Assembly (NCBI GenBank): GCA_005406025.1
Contig: BGZK01000004.1
Coordinates: 930,001-994,000, forward strand
Length of the DNA stretch: 64,000 nucleotides
Direction of reading: 5' to 3'
From: Eumeta japonica
Lineage: Eukaryota > Arthropoda > Insecta > Lepidoptera > Psychidae
A program made the translations under genes and the position numbers. The notes below the pieces were generated by a model. The model saw only the letters and a program-made list of their open reading frames with translations, was not told the origin of the DNA and ran no database searches. Positions 11,655-21,964 of the stretch are shown here, one piece after another (position 1 is the first letter of the stretch; every line of letters begins with the position of its first letter).

Positions 11655-11760
11655 GACTCGCAGCGCTTTTGACGGCTTTATATACCCGCAGGCGGGCATT
11701 TTGAAACTTCGCTTGAAAGTTTCTAGAGTTTCTAGACTAGATTGTTCAAGCGCATGCGAG
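11621..11760 (-). promoter_or_regulatory. Heat-shock-type promoter (HSE cluster, TATA box, TCAGTT initiator)
   Basis: On the minus strand a TATATAA box (complement of 11678-11684) lies exactly 30 bases upstream of the A of a TCAGTT initiator (A at 11654), the classical arthropod core-promoter spacing. Upstream of the TATA box, 11700-11740 is packed with heat-shock-element modules: GAAACTTC, GAAAGTTTC, and two TTCTAGA units. This layout is that of insect Hsp70-class promoters. The downstream leader is A-rich with repeated AAAGTGAAGTGT and no early ATG, also like Hsp70 leaders, but no Hsp70 coding sequence follows. It may drive a noncoding RNA, be an orphaned promoter, or sit in a mobile element. 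Confidence 0.6.
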
Positions 11761-11999
11761 AATATTGCATAAGAGTTCGCACGGCACTCAATGTCACCAC
11801 TTTTTTAATTTTCTATTTTAACATCAAATATGAGCTTAATAGCTGTCGCTATCTTCATTTTCTCATCTTTTAAACAATCGATAATAGATGTCGCTGTAGT
11901 CCTTTTCTCATAATTTAACAACTCGAAAAGTATTAAAACTAAAAATTTTAAATTTTACACTTAAAGTGACTGTACTCAAAATATTAGTTATTACATATA

Positions 12000-12060
12000 A
12001 AAAAAGTGTGTGTGTATTAGTGTACACAAGTAAGAAGTGAAACTTCTTTATGACATCATT
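12000..12060 (-). repeat. Inverted fragment sharing the end of the LTR at 12.8-13.0 kb
   Basis: GAAGTGAAACTTCTTTAT (about 12039-12056) is the reverse complement of ATAAAGAAGTTTCACTTC at about 12981-12998. Next to it is a GTGTGTATTAGTGTACAC near-palindrome. The two pieces are about 0.9 kb apart in opposite orientation. They may be two fragments of one repeat family, or the ends of a composite insertion. Confidence 0.4.
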
Positions 12061-12540
12061 TTTTCGAAAAATGATTTACTATTTACAACTTCACAGAAAT
12101 TGGTTGAATAAAGCCAAATTAGATAAAGTTTGTGCAAAAGGCTTTTATTATCATAGACATGGATACAAAAATAATACAATTATTTCACCTTTCTGCTACT
12201 AAGATTATAGCATTTCATTAATTTTATTATAGAATGATTACTATTATTGTTATCGTTATTATATATTTTTGTAATTAATGGCTTAACTCACTATATTTAC
12301 AATTAAAAACTAAGGTTAACCTGAAATAACTTAAAAAAAAAAAAATAAATACCGTAATCACACCCACGTGTTGAATGTATTAGAAAAAAAGTTTAATTAC
12401 TTACTTCTGTTAGAAATCCACTGGAATTAGAATAAATATCTTTTATTCTTTTTGCCAATAAATTTATAAAAATTTTTTCGCTAATCACTTAATTGAAATA
12501 TTTTTTTTTTCACGTCACTACTGAGTTTCAGAAATAGAAA

Positions 12541-12747
12541 TGTTCAGAGTTTCATGTAGGAGACTTGGTAATGGTATATGTACCTAGAAGGGTGATAGGT
12601 AAAACTTTTCAATTAATGCGATGTTATAAAGGGCCATATAGAATTGTACGAAAATTATCGAACGCTACATATAAAATCGAGTCGCTCAATGAAAGAATGT
12701 GAGATATAGTTCATGTATTACGGTTGAAAAGGTTTCAACTTAGATAA
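12541..12747 (+). pseudogene. Ty3/gypsy integrase C-terminal relic
   Basis: In one frame the segment reads FHVGDLVMVYVPRRVIGKTF, then CYKGPYRIVRKLSNATYKIE, an in-frame TGA at codon 54, DIVHVLRLKRFQL and a TAA. This is the conserved C-terminal part of gypsy-type integrases (the GPY/F module, with GPY preserved, closed by the VHVxRLK motif). In an active element this domain helps position integration. The 5' part of pol is missing upstream, where 12060-12540 is unrecognised, so this is the tail of a truncated copy directly before an LTR-like sequence. Confidence 0.8.
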
Positions 12748-12788
12748 TAGGAAAATGTAATATATACAAACTGTAAATAGATCTAGGG

Positions 12789-13000
12789 TGTTGACAAAAA
12801 GTATACGTGACAGGTGGCCTTAGTAACAATTATGTTTATGCCACGATGACATTAATAACATTGAATAAATATGGCGCGTAACGGAAAAATGTTACCCAGA
12901 AATAAAGATGGCGCGTAACAGATAAAGATGGCGCGTAACAGAAAAACGTTACATTGCTATAAAATTTCTCCCATACGCCGATAAAGAAGTTTCACTTCAA
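12789..13000 (+). repeat. LTR-like sequence following the gypsy relic
   Basis: Starting with TGTTGAC shortly after the integrase stop, this stretch has three copies of a GATGGCGCGTAACAG-type motif (about 12871, 12908 and 12928), twice followed by AA(A/C)(A/G)TTAC. A TATAAAA box (12958-12964) and ATAAAGAAGTTTCACTTC follow. Position, TG start, repeated upstream motifs and TATA box fit the U3/R part of an LTR. The 3' end (CA) was not located. 13000-13290 has ATCGAATCCGAAAC-type runs that may belong to another worn repeat. Confidence 0.45.
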
Positions 13001-13299
13001 AAAAGCTTAAAAACTATCTGTTTGTCTATCAAATAACTTAAAATTTTAGACAAAGATTGGCTGATGGCTGTGGCTAAAGCATAAATTGTAGATAGTTTCA
13101 GAACTAGTAGAAAAACTAGAATCGAATCCGAAACTAGAATAGACACTGAAACTACAAAGGAATCACAATTATGGTAATATGTCGAGTTTGAAAATGAGGC
13201 TGAACTGGAATACATATAAAAAAGATTTAATCTGGAAGTAAGAATTAAATATTTATAAAAGGTGAACGAATGTATAATATATCCGCACAAAAAATATGG

Positions 13300-14820
13300 A
13301 TACTATTTCTGAAAAATGTCAATGTATAACAGAAGGTACAAAGAACGCAACAAAAACAAAAGCAGAACAAATTCATTTCTTGCTGCATAAAATAAATTAA
13401 TCAACTAAACGAAGAGTTGATATTTGTAACGAGAGGCGGTGACCGTGTAGCCGCCGTGTTATTTCCGAATCGGTAGACAACAAATGCGATGTCTGACCGT
13501 AGAAAAATTTGAAGTTTCTTACTTAAGTAGCGTTAAACAAATTGCTCTGGGCTTCTAAGATTCCGTCGAATAGTCTCTTGGGTACCGGCTGTTTCACCCC
13601 ACTGGTATAAACGATTGTAAACATATACTAACGCACTGTTTTAGCGTGGAGGTTGAAGCCTCGTTTTCAATAAAATATAGGGTTAGAGTAGGTATACTTC
13701 TGTAGTAAGGAGACGAAAATCGAACGCAATACTAAAAGAAGAAAAAAAATGATTGTGAATCATAATACTTGACATATGAATGAGCAATTTGTTAATTTTT
13801 TTAGATTATTATTATGTTTAGTTTTTTTATTTTGTTGTAACAAGCCCGATGAGTTTTCCTTAAAAATTATAAAAAAAAAACGTTTTCTATTGAATCACAA
13901 TTTGTATATTAGTTATAATAGTTAGCTAACGTCTTTATGAAAGACGTTTCTTGTTTATCTTGTACCTTTTTCAAATATATTGGAGGAGAATACAGGCAAT
14001 AAGTAACACTTGCTGATGTTAAAATTGTAAAAAGAAACGATACAAGAAAACAATTATTTTCTTGTATCATTTCTTAGCGTATTTTTTAGCGTTCTATACA
14101 TAACATATATTAAATATAAATATTAATTCGAAATGAGCTCGCTTTTTAATTAAATATTTTACTTATTTTATTTGTCAATTTTTTCTATAACATTGTTTCG
14201 CGTTTTAATGCTTTTCATTCATAAAAGTAAATAAACCAGGTACATTTGCATTAAATATTACTAATGTATTTGATTGCAAAAATAGGAAACAGCTTGAAAC
14301 AGGCAAAGTATACCGCTTAGACTCTTGTAGCATCTTAGCCTGGAAAGTCAATTAAATAAATCAATCAATAAGCAAAGCAATAACTAAATTTTTTTTCTTC
14401 GTTCAAAACCTTTCTCCAGGGTGTTCTGAAGGGCGCTTTATCTTCATGGTTGACGCGTGTCCCGTTAAAAGCATTTTAGAAATTTATTTCTAGCAGCGTT
14501 TCAACACTTTATCCTTTATCATCGGAGGTATAATTCGAAATGTCTCGAAAACTTCCCGCAGATAATTCAATGTGATGCGCGCGGGCAGCGACCCACGTTC
14601 CCCCTTCTCGTCCTTTCCAACTACTTTAAGGGTCATTCAGCAGCGAAACCAGTCCGACGGGAAAGGAATATTTGAAAAAAAACGCCATTATGTTAATCAT
14701 TGAATAAGTCACGGGTAGCTTTTCAAAGACTTTTTGTTGGTCAAATCAGAGGTATGAAAATGTAGATGGTTTAATAATAATACCTATAACAAAATTTCGA
14801 ATCAATTTTACCCAGTTCGA
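13300..14820. other. No recognised gene; one near-perfect hairpin
   Basis: Unassigned sequence. 13425-13620 and 14400-14700 are more GC-balanced and look unique. A hairpin at 14032-14075 has 19-bp arms (AAGAAACGATACAAGAAAA against its complement with one mismatch) and a six-base CAATTA loop. Confidence 0.4.
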
Positions 14821-14825
14821 TGCTC

Positions 14826-15060
14826 AGAGGAGCGGCGGCGGCTCTGTGGTTAAGCGCGTCGGCTTCAAGCCAAAGCGTACGGGGATCGATGCTTACTAGA
14901 AATAATTTAACTAACGAGGTTTTAACTTAAGTCAAGTTGAACCACTCGTTCCATGCCGCATTAAGCCGTCAGTTCCGGACATTGTCATCGCATTGCTGAA
15001 AAAGGCCGTCAGCAGCCCACAATCCGCACTACACCATAATGGAGGATTTGGTATTCAAGT
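14826..15060 (+). repeat. tRNA-derived SINE
   Basis: GGCTCTGTGGTTAAGCGCGT at about 14840 has the form of a tRNA-like A box (pol III promoter), followed about 40 bases later by GGGGATCGATGCT, a decayed B box. Downstream, AAAGGCCGTCAGCAGCCCAC then AATCCGCACTACACC matches the body style of lepidopteran SINEs that continue CAATCCGCACTGGxCCAGCGTGGTGG. The tRNA-like head does not fold into a complete tRNA because the acceptor and anticodon arms do not pair, so it is not annotated as a tRNA gene. Confidence 0.6.
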
Positions 15061-15064
15061 TTTT

Positions 15065-16440
15065 CAATCTGAAATAAAAATATTGTGAGTATGCCTATAC
15101 AGTGAGGTAAACTTAAACCTGTAACTCATGCCATTTTTACTAACATAAATAAATTTAATTGCTGTAATAATGTTAGGAAAAAGTTATAGGCATGAATAAT
15201 GAAAACTGTAGTAAAATAAGTTGAATATAATATAATTGTTTTTGTGAGCAATAAATTGACTTTATTGTACGAAGCGTTAGTCGCACGATGTCTTTTATTG
15301 ATTGGCTAATATCTTTAATAGCGGTAAGGGACTCAAAAAAAACTGTATCCGTCTTTATTATACGAAATAATACGCTCAAGGTAAGTAGGATGAGCCATCT
15401 AATACCACAGTTATTTTTATAATTCAGTATCAGAAATCAATAAAGATCTTTGTCCATTTGTCCTCCTTTTTGTTTAACTTTCTAGACGTTTTTTCTATAA
15501 ACGATAAAGATACAAAATTAATATTAACATGAAATATTTAAGTCTATACACACCTCATAGTTAAAAATGTCATCTTTTTCGCGATAATAAATGTGGTAAT
15601 TTCTAATACATATTGTCGTATTAATTCATCATAAAAAACATCTAAGGGATTTATTGTGCATCTAAAACTTAGAAATATGACTACATACAACTTTTCAATT
15701 TTTATTTTTGTTTTTAAAAGACTAAATAAAAACTCTAATTATTCTTATTGTTGGGGTATATAGAGCAGGGACTGTGTGGAGTTCTTAATAAGATTTGCAT
15801 AATCTTTTGATGCTTTTTCGTTATTTTTGATATTGAACATTTTTTTGTAAATAGCTCCTGATCAATGGAATCCGTATAATGGAATTTGTACCTTCTCATT
15901 CACTCTTTGGATGTTCGTAGTTGGTCTACAGTACAGCGGGAAACTATGGCTTCAAAATAACCTGGGAAGATAAAAGATTCTCCGAGCCCTTCCTTCAATT
16001 CAGTCCTTCGATATATTTTTTAATTGTTGCGCACGACAGAAAATTTCGTGGCGTACAATAACAGCGCAAAACAGTGATACGGACACACATTAGTGAACTG
16101 CGAGTGTTATTTAGTGTTTAATGGTAGAGTACGAGTTGTAAAGTGATAGTGTAAACAAGTGCGGGACAAATAACGCTTGCGGCCTGACCGTGACCGAAAT
16201 AAGGATAATGTAAATAAATGTATCAAACAAGTATCACTAACTAATAAGATATTCGTGTTGTAAGTATTAGAATGAGTTCTTTATATGGTAATTACATCGT
16301 AATCGCACTACATTAAATGGTACATTAAATAAATGTACATACAGTAAATGGTACATTGTTAGATCGTAAGTATTGTCTGAATTAATACTATATCATAGTA
16401 ATTGTATTTATATAAATTGCGAAATAATAAACATCAAGTG
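15065..16440. other. No recognised feature
   Basis: AT-rich sequence with no protein or RNA family recognised. 16080-16200 (AACTGCGAGTGTTATTTAGT and neighbouring text) resembles untranslated leader sequence and might be the worn 5' end of the Jockey-like element downstream, but this is a guess. Confidence 0.3.
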
Positions 16441-16447
16441 ACAATAA

Positions 16448-16496
16448 AGTCGCATGACCCTCACTCCCCCGTCGTGGGAGTGAGGGTCATGCGACT
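16448..16496. repeat. Perfect hairpin, 21-bp arms, 7-base loop
   Basis: The left arm is 16448-16468 (AGTCGCATGACCCTCACTCC plus C) and the right arm 16476-16496 is its exact reverse complement, with loop CCGTCGT. It is GC-rich compared with the AT-rich flank and is followed by a TGCT TGCT TGCT run. Neither a terminator nor an miRNA assignment is supported. Confidence 0.75.
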
Positions 16497-16619
16497 CCTT
16501 GCTTGCTTGCTTGCAAGCCAGAGCTTGCATTCTTGTTGGATCTCACGCGCTGGCCGAGCGCCCGCTGCCGCAAGCATGTAAGCCGAATCTCGTCAGGCAA
16601 CCGAGTTACTGTTATTATT

Positions 16620-17440
16620 AGTCAATATCTTTAATGATTCCCTAAAAAAATAATGCTTCCCCTCCATCTAGAATAAAGCCGATATCACTAAACCTCGGAA
16701 ACCTCGTGGCCTCCCAGCCAGTTACAGACCCATTAGCTTACTGAGCGGTTTGGGTATATGAGAAAATTTAAAAGCTTGCCCAAGCGAGCACCTCCTCGGC
16801 AAAAGCCTTAATGTAAATGAAGATCAGGCTTTTTTCCGAACCATTCTTACCTCCAACACGCTCTCTGTCTAGTTTAATATATCATGGAGGACTTTAAAAC
16901 CAAGAAAGACCGATGTAGCCAAGGCCTTTGATAGGATACGGTACGTATGCCTCATTTATAAACTCCATCTCTTGGAAGTCTAAGATTGTCTCATATACAT
17001 CATATGTCATACATTCATACATCATACATACGACAACATCAGTTACAGACATTCCATGTTCAGACATGAAAACATACACTCACCTTGAAGGTCGATCAGA
17101 ACGGGAGTACCTTAAGACTCCACGCATTTCCCTTTCTGTATTCCGAGTATACTAACGATATACTGCGACCGACGTCAGTCATTAAACTTGCATTCGCATA
17201 TGATATCGCAATGCATATTCACGGTAAAACGGTTAAAAGTATATCCCTTCACACCTCCGGAGGGACATCGACAAGCTGGTTCGGTGATTCCAAACTTGAA
17301 GGATAGAGGTAAGTCCAGATAAATCGGCTATAATCTATTTTAAGCACAGAAAATGTAGAAGTGTACGTACAGTCGACTACGACACCCTTTTCACGTAAGG
17401 CCACGGTACGTCCTCAAAGATCGGTCCGACGTCCACACAA
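16620..17440 (+). pseudogene. Jockey-like LINE reverse transcriptase relic
   Basis: The plus strand reads KADITKPRKPRGLPASYRPI then SLLSGLG, HLLGKSL, DVAKAFDRIRYVCLIYKLHL and LYSEYTNDILRPTS. FAYDIAMHI follows at about 17195, then HPDKIGYNLF-like text in shifted frames. These are RT blocks of a Jockey-clade element in correct order. The catalytic FADD motif reads FAYD here, and several stops and frame changes are present. The fragment ends abruptly at about 17440, where a different LINE begins on the opposite strand. Confidence 0.8.
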
Positions 17441-18650
17441 CCAAGTTCAAATCAAATCAAATCAAAAATATCTTTATTTCGTAGGTAATAGAAATTACAC
17501 TTAAAATGCGTCATAAAGAAGTATTATCAAAATTAAAATTACCATGCATTCTAAATGATCATTCTTTTTGAGATGTCGGTCCTTTTTTGGAACTATTCTA
17601 TGTCTCTTGACATATATCAGGTTTTCATATATGTATTATGATGCTAAAGTTAGAATATTAAATTCTTTAATTTTTTCTCTGACAGATGCCATTGGTCTCA
17701 AATCATAAACAGCAAGAATAACTCGCTTCTGCAGTACAAAAACTGTATTAACATCGGCTGCGTAACCCCATAACAAAATTCCATAGGTCATGAGACTATG
17801 AAAAAAAATGAAATTAGCTAGTCTCGCGGTGCTTTCATCTGTAAGTCGCCGAATTGTTTTCACGGCATATACTGCACAACTAAGCCTTTTCGCCAATAGG
17901 GTATATGAGTATTCTGACGCAATTTAGTATCTAAATTGAAACCAAAGAATAAGGTCGTGTTCACAATATCCAATATCTCGTTTTTGACTATTATGTTACC
18001 GTTGATCGGTTTAGCACTAGTCAAGAAAAATTGAACAAATTTTCTTTTTTATTCATTGACAAGAAGATTATTAATACCAAACCACTCAACTATTTCAGAG
18101 ATAGTACTGTTTACTTCGTCAAAAGCTGGTTGTTTCTTATTAATATTAAAAAGTAAAGAAATGTCATCAGCAAACAGTACAATCCCATGCCTATCCTTAA
18201 CAAGAAGTGGTAGATGATTAATGTAAACTAGGAACAGATATAGTCAAAGAACTTAACCCTGTGGTACACCCATATTGACTGTTGATTCAGAAGACCTCTC
18301 ACCATTAACATCAACTCCTTGAATTCTACCTCTTAAATTAGACTCTATAAGTGCAAGTGGTTGACCTGTGACATCATTATGATGCAGTTTCCTGATCAAT
18401 ATGTAGTGATGAACGCAATCAAAAGCCTTGAATAAATCACAAAAGACACAGATTACACCCCGTCAATCACCCTAAGCATCAAAAATCTGTTGAATAAGCT
18501 CAACATTGGCTACAGTTCTTTAGCAACCCTTTGTGAATCCGAATTGTTTTACGTTCATTAAGTTATTGTTATAAAAATAAAGCAATAATTGATTTAAAAT
18601 AAACTTTTCAAAAATTTTACTGAGTGTTGTTAGTAATGAAATTATCGAAA
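17441..18650 (-). pseudogene. 3' part of a CR1/Jockey-type LINE with tail
   Basis: On the minus strand the order is LSKIFEKFILNQLLLYF (about 18630), NVKQFGFTKGC, VFCDLFKAFDCVHHYILIRK, VNMGVPQG, an FADD-region remnant, then the 86-codon frame 17636-17896 (SAVYAVKTIRRLTDES, SLMTYGILLWGYAADVNTVF, VLQKRVILAVYDLRPM). The element ends at 17450-17510 with the tail GAAATAAAGATATTTTTGAT followed by repeated TTGAT units, the usual 3' end of this family. Upstream of the FEK block the element stops, so it is 5'-truncated. It shares its 3' end with the copies at 29920-31415 and 52016-52618. Confidence 0.85.
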
Positions 18651-18654
18651 AGCT

Positions 18655-19855
18655 CATAGAAATTAAGTAAGAAAAAGAAAATTGATTAGTCAATAATTTT
18701 AGGTTTCTTAGTCATTAAGATCTTAAAGATCATATTCGTTCACGTATCAGGACGCTACTGCGCTTGGACACATAAATAAACCCTACCCGTGTAGATTTCC
18801 AGTGACTTCGTATGCCGATTATTATGATACAATTACGATTCCCTTAAGGAATCGTCCATAGATATAACTTCGCGCTATCAGCACCCCCGCGTGCTATCTG
18901 GCTACATGCGGTAAACTGTCACAGTATCTCGACTAAAACAGCACTGTCGACCCGTCATTTCATCAGGAAGTTTTTTTTAGTGAGTTTCAGCCCCATACTA
19001 TTTGCTCGTATGGGCATGCGGGTTTACGTTATGCATTTTATACCAAAAAAAAAAAGGCAACTAGACAGTTTCAGTGCGGTTGTCGATAAGAAAGGTTGTT
19101 CGAGCAGTGGTAGTGCAGTGCAGACAGCGTTTGTCTTTTATTTCTGAAACCAGCCTAGTGCCGGCATCCCCGATAATTATCGTTAATTACATCCAACATT
19201 AAAATTTAAAATAAGTGCTTACATGCTAGTCTTAATACGTAAAAATATTTATTGACTTAATATATAAATGTATAAAAAAAATGTATAGTTTCGTTACAAC
19301 ATACTTATTAAACCACATCAAGGCCTGAATTATGAGTGCTACAAAAGCAAAAGTATACAGCAACGGAAACAAAAGTAGAATAAATTAATTAATTTAAAAC
19401 GGATCGAATGAAAGAAAGGAAAGTGAACAAAAAAACCAAAGTTTTAGATTAATAGATGTCTTTTAGAAAAACAATACTTATAAAATAAATAAAAGAGAAG
19501 AAAATAATGACAGTAAAAATGAAAAGACTCTAAGAGGTAAACAACCGTTTTACAAGGACGAAACCGATAATTAATTACAAAATATTATTGAAGTCATAAA
19601 ATAAACAAAAAAGTCACGAATAGGAACAAGCAGTAAAACCTGAGGTTATTAAATAGATGATTTAAGAAATGGGAAAAATGATATAGAAACCGACGGAAAA
19701 AGAAGCAAAATTACGAAGAAAATGAAAATGAAGTTTAAGAAAGTTATAATATTGGATTAAAGTTAGTGAAGTAAGCAAAAGTCAGTCTGAAAAAAATATG
19801 AACAAACAAAAATGGTCCAGTAATGGATACTGGAATGTACTCATTGAGTGTACAT
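18655..19855. other. No recognised gene
   Basis: 18730-19200 is GC-balanced, with a short palindrome ACGATTCC-cttaa-GGAATCGT at 18835-18855. 19330-19800 is strongly purine-rich on the plus strand. This could be the eroded 5' portion of the RTE-like LINE that follows. Confidence 0.3.
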
Positions 19856-19859
19856 TTAT

Positions 19860-20490
19860 TTAGGAGTATCCATTGAGAAATCTCCAATCGTAGTCGTAAA
19901 TGAATATGTGTACTTAAGAGAGACCAGCCAGAAGTAGAAATAGATAAATGTAAAGAGGTTACATGAAAAATTCAGCTTGATTGGGCAGCGTTCGTGACAT
20001 TAAGAGCAGTCTTCAAATCCAATATACCTCGTTACCAAAAGATGAAAGTTACGAACAGTGCGTATTATCAATGATAATATACGGATATCAGACTTAATCC
20101 CTTACTATCAGTCTCATAAACAAGCTCGAAGTCACTCAACGTGCGAAGAAAAGATCTAAGCACAGAATATTTAAACGAGATATAATCCGGAACGAGGAGT
20201 TCTGCAGAAAAATCAGAGTGGTCAGCATGACATGAAATCAATAGGTTGAGGTGCTAATGGACATATCGCATCGCTCGTTGAACTGATAACCGCTGAGGAA
20301 GAAAGGTTTTTGAGTAGTGACTACGAAGTAGGCCCTGCAACGTGGGATGGCCTCCAGTAGGTGGACTGATGCCCTGTCAAAGTTTGCAGTCCGCTGTTGG
20401 TGGCAGGTGCCTCAAGATCCTGCCTCGTGAAAATTTAGAAGAGAGGCCTGTGTCCTAGAGTGGACGTCTAATGACGCTGAAATGAACGAG
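19860..20490 (+). pseudogene. RTE-like LINE, C-terminal end
   Basis: Plus-strand frames read VNEYVYLRETSQK, then RRLHEKFSLIG-type and KSNIPRYQK-type residues in shifting frames, then GHIASLVELITAEE, VGRPP-like PATWDGLQ*VD and finally AGTGGACGTCTAATGACGCTG (about 20456). The ordered features (a VVNEYVYLG-type block, a GHIAR..D-type block, a GRPPTRW-type block, then the EEAYVQQWTS-type end encoded by AGTGGACGTC) identify the RTE clade, abundant in Lepidoptera. Stops and frameshifts throughout make it dead. 5' extent unknown. Confidence 0.7.
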
Positions 20491-20499
20491 TATAAAATT

Positions 20500-21510
20500 C
20501 GGTATAAAACCATAGTCAAAAGATAATACTAAATATTTCTTATTATTTGTGGTATAGTATTATAGGTCTTCCAACGATCTACCTTATTTATTCTCCAATA
20601 CAATTAATGAAGACCTTCTAATTCTTTTTAGAACTTCATTAATGAAAGTATAATAATTACTAGGATGAAAGTATAACATGCTAGTAATTATAGTCTTCCA
20701 AGTCTTCGAGGTAAATTCGTAAAAGTTAAAGTGTGCAGGAAAAAATTATAATTTCCAAATTACATAAAAAAATATAAATTAAGTATAATTGTTTCCTTTT
20801 GTACTAAGGAAAGGTTAATTTGATTGGTTTATTTACTTTACTTACAGACGTGGTTATTCTTGATAGTCCTTTACTTTACCGAACTTTAGCATAAATATAG
20901 TGAATTCTCTGAGATGCATTTCAGAAATTAGTTACGAATTTTAAAGTCCTGCTTCTCACAAATGACCTTGATATAAAAATAGTGCTCAAAATCGAAATGG
21001 TACTCAGCATGAAACCAACCCTTATAGTATTTGAACATTTTGTAGTAGCGAAAACAGTCATCGTAGGAAGAGCTTTTTTTCTGAATATAAAATTGTTTTT
21101 AACATATAATTTCTTTATTAAGCCGTCCTCATAGTGTCATAACAATATCAAAAGTAATTTTTAAAATCAAAATAGTATTTTGGGTATTAAAATATAATCA
21201 AAAAACTTGAAGAAAAAAAAATACTTTCAACATGCGATTTACAAAACTAATATAAATCTCTAAACTCCAATATTCCTAAGGTGTGACTTTCACTATTTAT
21301 CCAGCATTAATTATTAAGTCACATTACTTTTAGAGTGTACCCTGTAGACATTATAAATAAATTGTTAATTAAAAAAATTACATTAATAGAGACTCAGTAG
21401 CTGTTCTCTGTAGGACAAATCTCTAGGATGATTTTCAATGACCCGCACTTCCCTTCATTAACCCATTCCACTACCATAAAAGACACTATTCATTCCCAAA
21501 ATTATTCCTG
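20500..21510. other. No recognised feature
   Basis: AT-rich DNA. A 12-bp inverted repeat (TATAATTACTAG-type arms) lies at about 20650-20690. No coding signal. Confidence 0.3.
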
Positions 21511-21514
21511 TAGG

Positions 21515-21600
21515 GTTTCATGCGTCCATGGGCGATGGTAACCACCAACTCTCTGATAGTTTCTAAGGGGCAAATGAGCATTTACTCCTCAGAAATGCTA
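21515..21600 (+). repeat. Fragment of a lepidopteran-type short repeat
   Basis: CGTCCATGGGCGATGGTAAC followed by CACCAACTC-TCTGAT and GGGGCAAATGAGCA matches the style of the very common lepidopteran repeat end GTCCATGGGCGATGGTAAnCA ... CATCAGGTG ... GCTCGTTTGCC. It is short and non-coding. Confidence 0.45.
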
Positions 21601-21639
21601 TAAAAAAATGAATCAAGGTCGGGAACAAGCAATTGTCAT

Positions 21640-21960
21640 TCTATGTTAGTCCTAAACCAGCATGGACCGGGTCGCAAGCCGCTGCCAGCGGTCGAAAATT
21701 AACTAAAATTAGCGGTCTCCATCCCACCGAGTTTTTCCTGGCTCGCTGTAACAGAAGTTTTAATTGTAAAACTTGAATCATTCCCGCGGTCCGCGTTTTA
21801 TCTCGACGGTGCTAATTGCCTTCTCACTTATCAAATTAGAAATTATTCGAGGAAAAGCCAGGGGGAAAAAATTATATCGGGAGCGATGTAGCCGCGTCGG
21901 CAGGTGACTGATCATTTTCAATTAAAACTTTCCAGTGGACTCCCCGAGATCGGGTTCCCT
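21640..21960. other. GC-balanced unique island, possible regulatory sequence
   Basis: In contrast to the AT-rich flanks this stretch keeps many CpGs (GGGTCGCAAGCCGCTGCCAG, CCCGCGGTCCGCG) and homeodomain-type cores (CTAATTG, AATTAG). It has no open frame longer than expected and no repeat resemblance. I infer selectively retained noncoding DNA. There is no direct evidence of function. Confidence 0.25.
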
Positions 21961-21964
21961 TCGT

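Noticed and set aside
11621..11760. Intact Hsp70 gene
   Set aside because: Only promoter-like and leader-like sequence is present; no Hsp70 coding sequence is found downstream on the minus strand.
14836..14900. Possible tRNA gene
   Set aside because: Only an A-box-like start and a decayed B box; arms do not pair. Better explained as a SINE head.
16448..16496. Bacterial-type terminator or microRNA precursor
   Set aside because: The sequence is eukaryotic; there is no T-tract logic, and the stem is perfectly paired and short, unlike a pre-miRNA.
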